Both the position numbers and the translations under genes were made by a program. A DNA stretch of 64,000 bases, from NCBI GenBank assembly GCA_035624785.1, contig DASPQV010000011.1, forward strand, positions 36,896 through 100,895. The letters run 5' to 3'. Each line of letters starts with the position of its first letter. Positions within the stretch are counted from its first letter, which is position 1. This document shows positions 30,124 to 38,785 of this stretch, in pieces. This DNA comes from JAJZNI01 sp035624785 (lineage in GTDB: Bacteria; Chloroflexota; Dormibacteria; Aeolococcales; Aeolococcaceae). The notes beneath the pieces were generated by a model. That model was not told the origin of the DNA and made no database searches. It saw nothing but the letters and a program-made list of their open reading frames with translations.

Positions 30124-33100
30124 CTACGGCGAGGCGCTGGGCGACGGTGAGACGGCCGGCGTCGGCGTGGGCAGGCTCACCCCGCCCGCCTCGAGGAGGG
30201 CCTGGAGCTGGCTGATGTCCGCGTCGATGGCCGCCTGGGCCTGGCCCGCCGCGGAGAGGTTGCCGCTCGCGTAGGCGGCCTTGAGGTTGGCCTCCTGGGT
30301 GACCAGGTCCCTGATGATTGCCAGCTCCTGCGGAGTGTATGCGGCGCCCGGCGACGCCGCCGGAGTGGCCGTCGGCGACGCGCTCGGAGTCGGGCTCGGC
30401 GTCGGCGAGGGACTGGAGGGCGTCGTGGACGTCGGGCCGAGCGCGCTGGGCAGCGCCGAAGCGCTGACGTTGTAGAGCGTCGAGACGGCGGTGCTGAGGC
30501 TGGTGCCGAGGGCGACGCTGTTCTGGGTGCCCACGATGACGAAGCGAAGCTGCGGGAACTGGGTAACGCTCGTGTTGTTGGGCAGGACGTAGAACGGCCG
30601 GACGTAGAGGAAGGAATCGTCGTTGAAGGGCAGCACGATGACGTTGCCCAGCACCACCTGCGAGCCCGCCTGGCCGACCAGGGTGCGCTGCTCGCTGATG
30701 GTGGGGTCGGTATTGGAGTTGTTGTCGAACTGGTACGGCCCGCGCACGTTGGTGTTGTTGCCCAGGGGAACCGCAATCAGCTGGGGATGGTTGGTCTGGG
30801 TGTAATCGGACTCCGCCGCCAGCCAGGCGGTCATGTTCTGGGCCTGCGAGCCGCTGCCGCTCTGGTAGGGGCTGAACGTGTCCATGAGGACGAATTGCGG
30901 GGCCGTGCTCCCTGGCAGGGTCAGCTCCACGTACTGCGGGGGCGCGGTGCTGGTGCTGCCGTCGGGATTGAGGTTCTGGGAGACGCTGTAGAAGTCGTTC
31001 TTGGCGAAGAAGTCAGCGGCCACCTGGGGGTTGCTGACCGGGAGGTTGTCGTCGACGTGGACCTGGGCGTAGACCTGGAGCTGGTTGCTGAAGAGGTCCT
31101 CGGGGTAGCGCAGGTGCTGGACCAGGAAGGAGGGCATCTGGCTGAGCGGGTGGAGCAGACCGGGGTAGATGGCGTTCCAGGCTGCGGTCAGCGGCTCGTT
31201 CACGTCCACCGCGTAGAGGGTGACCTGGCAGGTGCGGGCGTCGACCACCGCCTTGACCGCGTTGCGCATGTAGGAGATCCCGCCGACGTTGTCCGACTCC
31301 GGGAAGCTGCCGGTCTCGACATAGGCGTCGGCGATCCACATCAGGTGGCCGGTCTGGGGATCGACGACGATGTAGGGGTCCTGGTCAACGGTGAGGAAGG
31401 GGGCGATGGTCTCGATGCGCTGGTCAATGGTCCGGTTCATCAGCACCACGCTCTGGCCGTTCGGGATGTCGCTCAGGAAGAGATTGAGCCCGCCGAACTG
31501 GGTCAGCGAGACGGCCAGCTTGTCGAAGGGGTTGCTGATCTTGAAGCCGGCCATGCCGGCGCCGGCATGGCTGTAGGAGTCCGGCGTCGACGGGTAGTCG
31601 AACTCCAGCTGGTTGGTGTTGACCACCACCGGCTGGGTGGTCTGCTCCCCGCAGTAGATGCTCGGATCGCCCTTGCCAGCGTCGAAATCCAGGGCCGGAG
31701 GAGCGCTGGGATCGACCTGCTGCATGGGCTGCTTGCCGTCCAGGATGTTGGGCTCCCCCTCGGGGCCCACCTGGTTGACCGAGACCGCGGTGATCCCGTA
31801 GCCATGGGTGTAGACGAAGCTGTTGTTGACGAAGTTGGAGTTGGGGATGTCGCCCTCGGCGATCTCCCGGACCCCGATCATCACCTCGGTCTCCTGGCCG
31901 CTGGAGTTGGGGTAGCGGTCGATCGTGATGTTGGGGTCGTAGCCCTGGTAGCTGCGGCTCTTGTCGATCTGGTTGAGCACCGCGGGCAGCTGGGTGGGAT
32001 CCTGGATCCGGATGTTGGCCAGGGTGCCGGGGTCCTTGGCGAGATCGCCGCTGAGGCTGGGAGTGGTGACCGTGTTGAAGGGCTCGTTGACGACGTCCGC
32101 GGACGGGTCGGACGACTGGCTGGTCTCGAGTCCCCACGCATAGCGGCTGGCGGACAGGTAGTTGTCGATCGACTGCGCCTGCGCCTGCTCAGCGTTGGGG
32201 TTGACACCGGTCGCGGTGTAGACGGCGGCGGGGATGCCCTGGACGAGGCCGGCGAGGATCAGCCAGCCGAAGAGCATTCCGCCCAGGATGGCGGGGGTGC
32301 CCCAGCCTGGGCGCCGGCTCCGCCGCAGCACCAGCAGCAGGATGGTGGCCACCGCGAACACCAGGGCGATCACCTGGAGGGCTCCCAAGACCGGCCGGAT
32401 CACGTTGAGCTCGGTGGCGTCGAGCCCGACGAACGAATACTGGCTGTGGCTGTCGGTGGTGAGGTGGTAGACCCCGAAATGGGCTCCCAGCGCGGCCAGG
32501 ACGAAGATGCCGACCAGCGCCGCCCCGATGTGCATCGTGCTGATCCGCAGGGCATCGTCGGCGCTCTTGCCCTCGGCGGGGTGGAGCTGGATGTCGATCT
32601 CCTGGGGCGCGGTGATCACCGCCAGGCTGCCCGCGGCCAGGAGGCCGGCGCCCAGCAACCCGATGATCGCGCCCGCCCAGAGCAGCGCCGAGAAGCTGTC
32701 GATGACCGGCAGGGTGAAGACATAGAAGCCGTAGTCCATGCCGAAGACCGGGTCCGTGGCCCCGAAGGCATGGCCATGGAGGAAGAGCAGAACGTCCTGC
32801 CACGACCCGGCCAGGTGGGCGCCGCCTCCGATCCCGGCCAGCACCGCGATGGCCACCCCCACCCAGAAGGTGATCCGGCCGGCGGTCACATCCATGGCCC
32901 TGGCCGCCCGCGCCCAGAACGGGACACTGGCGAACACCAGCCCGCCGGTGAGGACCAGCCCGATGACGAAGAGCACTGCCTGAGTGACCAGCGGGGTCCA
33001 GAAGACATTGGAATGCCCGAGGCTGGACAGGAAGAGATAGTTGACCCTCAGGCCCATCAGGATGCTGAGCACGACGAGCAGCACCACGATCACGGCGATG

Positions 33101-33204
33101 ACGATCAGCGCGATCCGCCAGCGCCGATAGCTGCGGGGTGGCCCCACCACCCTGGGACGGCGGCGCCGGAACACCTGATCGGGATCGAAACCGAAGGCGC
33201 TCAT
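30124..33204 (-). CDS. UPF0182 family large membrane protein
   Basis: 1026 residues. The N-terminal 300 contain about seven membrane helices (starting RRWRIALIVIAVIVVLLVVL), followed by a large extracytoplasmic domain rich in Asn/Gln/Thr and a low-complexity Ser/Thr/Pro segment before a short helical C-terminus ending in Pro/Ser repeats. This is the COG1615/UPF0182 pattern, found in Actinobacteria, Chloroflexi and Cyanobacteria. Function is unknown. Confidence 0.9.
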   Translation of the reverse strand: MSAFGFDPDQVFRRRRPRVVGPPRSYRRWRIALIVIAVIVVLLVVLSILMGLRVNYLFLSSLGHSNVFWTPLVTQAVLFVIGLVLTGGLVFASVPFWARAARAMDVTAGRITFWVGVAIAVLAGIGGGAHLAGSWQDVLLFLHGHAFGATDPVFGMDYGFYVFTLPVIDSFSALLWAGAIIGLLGAGLLAAGSLAVITAPQEIDIQLHPAEGKSADDALRISTMHIGAALVGIFVLAALGAHFGVYHLTTDSHSQYSFVGLDATELNVIRPVLGALQVIALVFAVATILLLVLRRSRRPGWGTPAILGGMLFGWLILAGLVQGIPAAVYTATGVNPNAEQAQAQSIDNYLSASRYAWGLETSQSSDPSADVVNEPFNTVTTPSLSGDLAKDPGTLANIRIQDPTQLPAVLNQIDKSRSYQGYDPNITIDRYPNSSGQETEVMIGVREIAEGDIPNSNFVNNSFVYTHGYGITAVSVNQVGPEGEPNILDGKQPMQQVDPSAPPALDFDAGKGDPSIYCGEQTTQPVVVNTNQLEFDYPSTPDSYSHAGAGMAGFKISNPFDKLAVSLTQFGGLNLFLSDIPNGQSVVLMNRTIDQRIETIAPFLTVDQDPYIVVDPQTGHLMWIADAYVETGSFPESDNVGGISYMRNAVKAVVDARTCQVTLYAVDVNEPLTAAWNAIYPGLLHPLSQMPSFLVQHLRYPEDLFSNQLQVYAQVHVDDNLPVSNPQVAADFFAKNDFYSVSQNLNPDGSTSTAPPQYVELTLPGSTAPQFVLMDTFSPYQSGSGSQAQNMTAWLAAESDYTQTNHPQLIAVPLGNNTNVRGPYQFDNNSNTDPTISEQRTLVGQAGSQVVLGNVIVLPFNDDSFLYVRPFYVLPNNTSVTQFPQLRFVIVGTQNSVALGTSLSTAVSTLYNVSASALPSALGPTSTTPSSPSPTPSPTPSASPTATPAASPGAAYTPQELAIIRDLVTQEANLKAAYASGNLSAAGQAQAAIDADISQLQALLEAGGVSLPTPTPAVSPSPSASP

Positions 33205-33452
33205 CGCCGCCGGAGTGTACTCGTCTCACCGCGGCCATGCCGCAAACGCTCGGGCGCGACCAGCATCGCCGGAGCCACCGGCGACACCCGCAAGCGGTGG
33301 TCGGAAACGGGCTCGACCTCGACGCGGTCAGCGCCCCGGGTGCTCCGCAGCTGTGCAGTCGGCGACTGCAGCGGGCGCTGCCAGGACGTGCAAGCTCATC
33401 AGGGGGCGCGGGGCCTCGCCGGCCGCGCGACGCCGGACCGCTCCCCTGGGGT

Positions 33453-33857
33453 TCAGCGCCTCTGGAGGAGGAGCCTGACGTCGAACGGGTCGCGACGGCG
33501 GCGGATGCGGCGCGAGACCTCCGGCCGGACCTGGACCATGTAGGGCTCCTGCTCCCGGAGCACCTCCTCGATGGCTTCGGCCACCAGCATGCCGGGACGC
33601 ACCGAGGGCACCCGGTCGGCTATGGCGGTCGCCATGGCCTCCGTGACGACCGTGATCTCCAGCTCGTGCGCCTGCTCCAGCAGCGTGAGGCAGTCATCGA
33701 GGCGGCGGAGCCGCTGCCGGCGATCGTCGCCGCCACCCAACTCGATCACCCGCGAAAAATAGCGCAAGCCGGCCACTCTCGGCAGCGCCGTCGGTCCTGG
33801 TCGAACCGGGCCCCAGGGACCCAACCGGCAGCGACCTATGGCCGTCGTATCGGTCAC
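33453..33857 (-). CDS. Small hypothetical protein
   Basis: Up to 134 residues, not recognised. The first 30 residues look non-coding in composition; an in-frame TTG at 33767 would give about 104 residues starting near RYFSRVIELGGG. The remainder is helical with many Arg and Leu. It lies alone between the UPF0182 gene and the ROK regulator. The 248-base gap before it (33205-33452) shows nothing I can name. Confidence 0.4.
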   Translation of the reverse strand: MTDTTAIGRCRLGPWGPVRPGPTALPRVAGLRYFSRVIELGGGDDRRQRLRRLDDCLTLLEQAHELEITVVTEAMATAIADRVPSVRPGMLVAEAIEEVLREQEPYMVQVRPEVSRRIRRRRDPFDVRLLLQRR

Positions 33858-33928
33858 CAGGGCAGCTGCCAGGCAGGAAGGCGGCCGGAGCGGCTCGGCG
33901 CAGTCTGCCCGTGGCCCCGCCGGGGACC

Positions 33929-35260
33929 TTACGGAGCGTCGCTCCGAGCTCGACCGCCCGAGCCGGTCGGCTGGACGCGGTCGGGCTGAACGGAGGGGCT
34001 GGCTCTGCGTTCGCGAGCGGGCGATCCGGCCTCCGCGCCCGGCGCAGCACGCCCTGTAGCTGCAGCCGTTTGACGCCCCGCGTCTCCGAGAAGACGGTCG
34101 AGGGCCAGCTGCATCCCCAGCGCCCGCGCTCCGGCCAGCACCCCCTGAGAGCCGAGCCTAGAGACGGCGAGCTGGGGAGTGAACGGCGAGATCCCACGCA
34201 GCACGTCGGCGATCTGGGGAACGAGCAGGTCCCCCCCTCCGGTTCCGACCCCGCCGCCGATGACCACCAGCTCCGGATCGAGGACCGCGGCCACGGCGGC
34301 GACAGCGCTGGCCAGCCGGCGTGCCTCGACAGCCACGACCTCGGCGGCGCGCGTGCTCCCCGACCTGGCCAGGGCGAAGACGGCCTCGGCGCTGTCGACG
34401 TGGGCGAGGCCAAGCCGGGTTGCCACTGCGACGATGGCGGGAGCCGAGACGTGCCGTTCGTATGCGCCCGCACCCCAGGTTGGAGGGGAGTCCGCGCGTC
34501 CGCCGTCCGCTATCCGGTCGAGGCGGAGGTAGCCGATCTCGCCGGCCAGACCCGCCGCACCCCGTCGAAGCTCACCGTCGAGGATGACCCCCATGCCAAC
34601 CCCGGTGCCGATCCAGAGGAGGACGAAGTCACGCCTGCCCTGGGCGCATCCCTCGCTCAGCTCCCCGAGGGCGGCCAGATTCACATCGTTCTCGAACCTC
34701 ACCGGAGCCACCAGCGCAGCTCGAACGTCGCCGATGACCTCGCTGGACTCCCAACCTGGGAGCTGGGGGGCGAGTGAGAAGTGGTCCTCTCCAGGACGTA
34801 TCACCCCGGGAGTGCCGACAACTGCCTGGGTGACCTGGGTGAGTGAGATCCCGGCCTCCTCGGTGAGCAGCAGGGCGGTGCGACGGAGCTGCCCGATCAG
34901 GGAGCCGGCCCCGCCGGTGGAGGTTCTCACCGCCCGCTCGCCGGTGACCCGGCCGTTCAGGTCGGTGAGGGCGGCGCGCAGCCATTCGCGGCCGATATCG
35001 AGGCAGAGCACCCAGGCGGCATGAGGGTTCACGTCGTAGAGCTGGGCCGTGGGGCCGGGCAGTCCTCTGGTGCGACCGGCAATGCGGAACAGACCGCGGT
35101 CGATCAGCTGGCCCAGGACCTGGGTGACCGTGGGTTTCGAGAGGCCGGTCCAATCGACGATCGCGGGATGGGTCATCGGACCCCTGGCGTGCACCAGCTC
35201 GAAGGTCGCGCGCGTGTTGATGGCTCGAAGCAGAGCGGGCTTCGCGGCCGTGGGTGACAT
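33929..35260 (-). CDS. ROK-family transcriptional regulator (copy 1)
   Basis: 443 residues from the ATG at 35260. An N-terminal winged helix (about 10-70, with TGLSKPTVTQVLGQL as recognition helix) is joined to a ROK sugar-kinase-like domain with LDIGREW, VVGTPGVIRPGE, FENDVNLAALGE, GTGVGMGVILDGE and GGGVGTGGGDL. The ROK zinc motif CxCGxxGC is absent. Long open sequence upstream in this frame runs through the divergent gene and is not coding. No ribosome-binding site precedes the start, so the transcript may be leaderless. It is divergent from the kinase-like gene at 35397 and strongly similar to the ROK gene at 38782. Confidence 0.9.
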   Translation of the reverse strand: MSPTAAKPALLRAINTRATFELVHARGPMTHPAIVDWTGLSKPTVTQVLGQLIDRGLFRIAGRTRGLPGPTAQLYDVNPHAAWVLCLDIGREWLRAALTDLNGRVTGERAVRTSTGGAGSLIGQLRRTALLLTEEAGISLTQVTQAVVGTPGVIRPGEDHFSLAPQLPGWESSEVIGDVRAALVAPVRFENDVNLAALGELSEGCAQGRRDFVLLWIGTGVGMGVILDGELRRGAAGLAGEIGYLRLDRIADGGRADSPPTWGAGAYERHVSAPAIVAVATRLGLAHVDSAEAVFALARSGSTRAAEVVAVEARRLASAVAAVAAVLDPELVVIGGGVGTGGGDLLVPQIADVLRGISPFTPQLAVSRLGSQGVLAGARALGMQLALDRLLGDAGRQTAAATGRAAPGAEAGSPARERRASPSVQPDRVQPTGSGGRARSDAP

Positions 35261-35396
35261 CAGCGATATATGGTTGCACGCCCGTGATCGGCCTGTTTCG
35301 CAAGCCCATCGATACTCGTGGCGAGGCAAGAAGCCGCCTCTCGACGAGGCGGGCGAGGGCTGGGTGCGATCATGTTCGAGTTCGAGGGCTCCGGCG

Positions 35397-36431
35397 ATGA
35401 GCGGTGACCGCGCCCTGCTCGCCGTCGCCGGCGACAACGTCAGGACGGACGCGGCCATCGTCGCGCCGGATGGCAGTCTGCTGGCCGCGGTGCGGGGTCC
35501 GGGTGCATCACCCGACCTGCTCGGGCTTGAGTCCTCCTTGGCGACACTCGCTGAGATCCTCGAGAAAGCATGGTTGGCAGCCGGCGTGGGGGCGGAGCAG
35601 CGGCGTGCCACCCTCGGCATGTACTTCATGGCCGGGGTCGACACGCCCGAGGATGAGCAGCGGCTGAGCCAGGGAATCGCCGCCCGCCGCTGGTCGCTCA
35701 CCAGCAGCGTCGCCAATGACGTCTTCGCCAGCCTCTGGGCAGCCAACGGTAAGGGCGAAGGCGTCGCGGTGTTCGTGGGATCAGGGATCAACTGCGTGGG
35801 CAGAGTCGCCTCCGGGACCACGGCGCGATTCCTTGCCCTGGGTCCGCTCAGCGGGGACTGGGGAGATGGCGAGTCCCTGGGGATCGCCGCCCTGGCCGCC
35901 GCGGTGCGGGCTGAGGAGGGCCGTGGACAGCCGACCTGTCTATCCCAGCGCGTCTCCCAGTACTTTCGCCTCCCCACCGCAGCCAAGGTCGCGGTGGCGA
36001 TCAACAGCGGCCAGATTCCCCGGGCACGCCTCCTCGAGCTGGTGCCGCTCGTGGTGTTCGCGGCCGTCCTTCACGACCCCGTGGTCGACGGGCTTCTCGA
36101 CCGTCAGGCGGACGAGATCGTGCGGTACGTCGTGGCCGCGAGCCGCCGTCTCGGCATCGGGGCTCAGCCCTTCGACGTTGTCCTCTCCGGGTCACTCTTG
36201 GCCGAGGAAGGGGCAGCCACAGTCGTCCGGGTCCGCCGCCGGCTCGCCACCGTGCTCCCCCGGGCACGCCCGGTCATCTGCAAGTCCCTGCCGGTGCTCG
36301 GCGCGGCGCTGGCGGGCCTGGCGGCGATGGGCGTGTCGGAGGCGGCCCAGCAGCGTCTCCGCCCAGCACTGGTCGGCAGCCAGGTGCAGCCGTTGAGCGG
36401 GTCGACCTTCCTCAACCTGCCGGGGAACTGA
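35397..36431 (+). CDS. BadF/NAGK-type ATPase with broken phosphate-1 motif
   Basis: 344 residues of the BadF/BadG/N-acetylglucosamine-kinase family, clearly paralogous to the gene at 36492. The phosphate-1 motif reads AGDNVRT at 11-17 where the paralogue has DGGGSKT, and the adenosine-motif glycines read SGS instead of GGG. The phosphate-2 block VGSGINCVGR, the catalytic-region VAND and the GDWGDG block are kept. It may be an impaired kinase or a sugar sensor. The frame is open upstream but the ATG at 35397 aligns exactly with the paralogue start. It is divergent from a ROK regulator with about 135 bases between. Confidence 0.83.
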   Translation: MSGDRALLAVAGDNVRTDAAIVAPDGSLLAAVRGPGASPDLLGLESSLATLAEILEKAWLAAGVGAEQRRATLGMYFMAGVDTPEDEQRLSQGIAARRWSLTSSVANDVFASLWAANGKGEGVAVFVGSGINCVGRVASGTTARFLALGPLSGDWGDGESLGIAALAAAVRAEEGRGQPTCLSQRVSQYFRLPTAAKVAVAINSGQIPRARLLELVPLVVFAAVLHDPVVDGLLDRQADEIVRYVVAASRRLGIGAQPFDVVLSGSLLAEEGAATVVRVRRRLATVLPRARPVICKSLPVLGAALAGLAAMGVSEAAQQRLRPALVGSQVQPLSGSTFLNLPGN

Positions 36432-36460
36432 TCCTCGGCGAAGCCGCGGGTTCCGGGCGT

Positions 36461-36487
36461 CCGGATCCGACCCCCCGGCGGATCCGG
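36461..36487. terminator. Bidirectional terminator hairpin
   Basis: A perfect 9-base stem, CCGGATCCG and CGGATCCGG with a 9-base loop, lies between two convergent genes. There is no clear T tract, as is common in high-GC genomes. Confidence 0.55.
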
Positions 36488-36491
36488 CCAG

Positions 36492-37529
36492 TCAGTCGGT
36501 CGGCCGCTCGGTCGGAGCCCGGCTTCTGACCGGCCGGATCCGGGTGTCGCTGAGCTCGCGGCGAGCCAGCGCGGCCGCCGCCGGGTCACCGCCCACCATG
36601 TGCAGCCCAGCCAGCGCAGCCCCCAACACCGGTCGAGCTCGGCAGACGCTGACCCGGGCCCGTGGTGCCAACGTGGAGATGGCGCCGCGGATCTGCTGCA
36701 GAGTCGCCGAGGCCAGCGAGGCCAGGATGCCTCCACCCAGGACGATGTCGACCTCCTCGCCTGCCACCTGCAACTGCTGCACCGCCCCACGGATGAAGGT
36801 CGCCACCGCCTCAGCCTGCCGCTGGACGATGGCGAGCGCCTCGCCGTCACCCTGCTCAGCCAGGGACAGCACGGCCGGCGCCAGCTCACGCAATCGGTCT
36901 TGGGCAAGCCTGCCCTGGTGGATGGCGACGGCGACCTCGAGCGCCGAGGCGCCGCCGAAGTGTTCCGAGACGGCCCGGCTCAGCGCGGTGGCAGGTCCCC
37001 GGAGGTCATCCGAGCGCACCGCGGCCCCCAGCGCGGCCAGCCCGATATCGGCGCCCCCGCCCCAGTCCCCGGTGATGCTGCCCAGGGCAGGAAACCAGGC
37101 CCGCCGCCCGTCCGCCAGCCGCCCGACACAGTTCATGCCACTGCCGACGGTGACGGCGATGCCGACACCGTCGCCGGTGGCCGCCCAGAGCAGGGCGAAG
37201 CCATCGTTGGCGACCTCGCTCCGCGCCGCCCAGCCGCGGGCATCGATGGCAGCCCCGAGCCGGCGCTCCTCCTCAGGGAGGTCCGCGCCGGCCATGAAGA
37301 CCGCCGCCACGGCCGCCCGCTGACCGTCCAGGACGTCGAGGCCAGCCTCGGTCCCGGCGGCGCTCACCAGTGCTTCCACGACGTCGAGGGCGGGCTCGAG
37401 GCCGAGGTGGTGCGGCGACGATCCCGGACCGCGCACCGCCGAGAGAACCCGGCCGTCGCCGCGGAGGAGCGCGACGTCGGTCTTGGAGCCGCCCCCGTCG
37501 ACTGCCAGCACGATCTGCGGTTCGGTCAT
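36492..37529 (-). CDS. N-acetylglucosamine kinase-like sugar kinase (BadF/BadG family)
   Basis: ASKHA-fold ATP-dependent kinase, 345 residues. Phosphate-1 DGGGSKT at 11-17, the VANDGFALLWA catalytic region, phosphate-2 VGSGMNCVGR, GDWGGGADIG and the adenosine motif LGGGILAS are all present. The family phosphorylates GlcNAc, glucosamine or related sugars. Its start overlaps the GH4 stop in an ATGA, so kinase and phospho-glycosidase are translationally coupled, which suggests they act in sequence on the same sugar. Confidence 0.87.
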   Translation of the reverse strand: MTEPQIVLAVDGGGSKTDVALLRGDGRVLSAVRGPGSSPHHLGLEPALDVVEALVSAAGTEAGLDVLDGQRAAVAAVFMAGADLPEEERRLGAAIDARGWAARSEVANDGFALLWAATGDGVGIAVTVGSGMNCVGRLADGRRAWFPALGSITGDWGGGADIGLAALGAAVRSDDLRGPATALSRAVSEHFGGASALEVAVAIHQGRLAQDRLRELAPAVLSLAEQGDGEALAIVQRQAEAVATFIRGAVQQLQVAGEEVDIVLGGGILASLASATLQQIRGAISTLAPRARVSVCRARPVLGAALAGLHMVGGDPAAAALARRELSDTRIRPVRSRAPTERPTD

Positions 37530-38785
37530 GCGAAGGCGGGAAGCGAGGCCCGGTTGGCGGCCAGGATGCTGTCGAGCAGACGCTCGGCGAGGTCGATCTG
37601 GCCGATCAGCGGGTGGGTGATCAGGGCCTGCAGGGCGACGTCGCGGCGGCCCGACGTGGCCGCCTCCGCCGCCAAGCGCTCGTAAGCGGCGACGTGGGCG
37701 GCGAGCCCCGCCATGTGGGGATGAAGCGGGGGGACCGGCAGGGGGAGCGCCCCGTCGCGCCCGATCCTGGCCGGAACCTCGATCACGGCATCGTCGGGCA
37801 GCTCGGCGATCACCCCACGGTTGCGGAGGTCGACGACCTGAACGTCGCCGCGGCCGTCGACGAGGGAGGCGAGGAGCTGGAGCGCCGCCTCGCTGTAGTA
37901 GGCGCCACCTCGCTGGGTCAGCAGCTCCGGCTTGTCCCGCAGCGCGGGATCGCGGTAGAGCTCGAGCAGCTGCCTCTCCAGGTCGGCGACCTCCTGGGCG
38001 CGACTCGGCCGATGCCGGAGCTCCTCGACCACCCGGTCGTGGGCGTAGTAGTAGCGGAGGTAGTACGAGGGGACGGCCCCGAGCCAGTCGAGCACCGCGC
38101 GCGGCAGCTCGACGTGGTCGGCGAGCTCAGCACCACGCTCGCGGAGCAGGTCGGGAAGGCGATCGGTGCCGGCGACGCCCACGCGCCGGATCCAGGTCAG
38201 ATGGTTGAGGCCGGCGTGGCCCAGGTCGACCTCTTCGGGCGACACCCCCAGCCATCCGGCGAAGAGGCGCTGGAAGCCGATGGCGACGTTGCACAAGCCG
38301 AGGGCACGATGCCCATGGTCGAGCAGGGCGCGGGTGACGATCCCAACCGGGTTGGTGAAGTCGATGATCCAGGCGCCCGGAGCGGCTCGTCGCCGCACCT
38401 CGTCGGCGATCTCGAGGATCACCGGGATGGTGCGCAGCGCCTTCGCAAAGCCGCCCGCGCCGGTCGTCTCCTGGCCGACGCAGCCGCAGGCAAGGGGCAG
38501 GGTCTCGTCGAGGTGACGGGCTGCCTGGCCCCCGACGCGGATCTGGAAGATCACGAAGTCGGCACCATCGAGGGCTCGGCCCAGGTCGCAGGTCAGGGTC
38601 ACCCGGCCCTCGTAGCCGTGAGCCAGGGCGATGCGCTCTCCAGCACGGCCGACCACGGCAAGCCGCTCGGGATCGATGTCCTGGAGGGCCAGCTCATCGA
38701 CGGTAACCCGGTGACCCAGCCGTCCAAGGCCCCCGACCAGCTCCGGGCTGTAGGTGCTGCCACCGCCGACGACCGCGATCTTCAT
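37526..38785 (-). CDS. GH4 family 6-phospho-beta-glycosidase (NAD-dependent)
   Basis: GH4 glycosidase acting by an NAD+/metal redox-elimination mechanism on phosphorylated disaccharides. 419 residues; NAD-binding VVGGGSTYSPELVGGL at the N-terminus, FTNPVGIVTRA, the metal-site Cys in LCNVAIG and His in LNHLTWIRR are present. These fit the 6-phospho-beta-glucosidase (CelF/LicH/ChbF) branch better than the alpha-galactosidase or alpha-glucuronidase branches, though linkage cannot be proved. It is coupled by 4-base overlaps to the ROK gene before it and the kinase after it. No PTS genes are nearby. Confidence 0.9.
   Translation of the reverse strand: MKIAVVGGGSTYSPELVGGLGRLGHRVTVDELALQDIDPERLAVVGRAGERIALAHGYEGRVTLTCDLGRALDGADFVIFQIRVGGQAARHLDETLPLACGCVGQETTGAGGFAKALRTIPVILEIADEVRRRAAPGAWIIDFTNPVGIVTRALLDHGHRALGLCNVAIGFQRLFAGWLGVSPEEVDLGHAGLNHLTWIRRVGVAGTDRLPDLLRERGAELADHVELPRAVLDWLGAVPSYYLRYYYAHDRVVEELRHRPSRAQEVADLERQLLELYRDPALRDKPELLTQRGGAYYSEAALQLLASLVDGRGDVQVVDLRNRGVIAELPDDAVIEVPARIGRDGALPLPVPPLHPHMAGLAAHVAAYERLAAEAATSGRRDVALQALITHPLIGQIDLAERLLDSILAANRASLPAFA

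Noticed and set aside
30787..33543. 918-codon plus-strand frame antisense to the UPF0182 gene
   Set aside because: Composition is typical of antisense shadow coding, with no recognisable motif; the opposite strand has a clear family.
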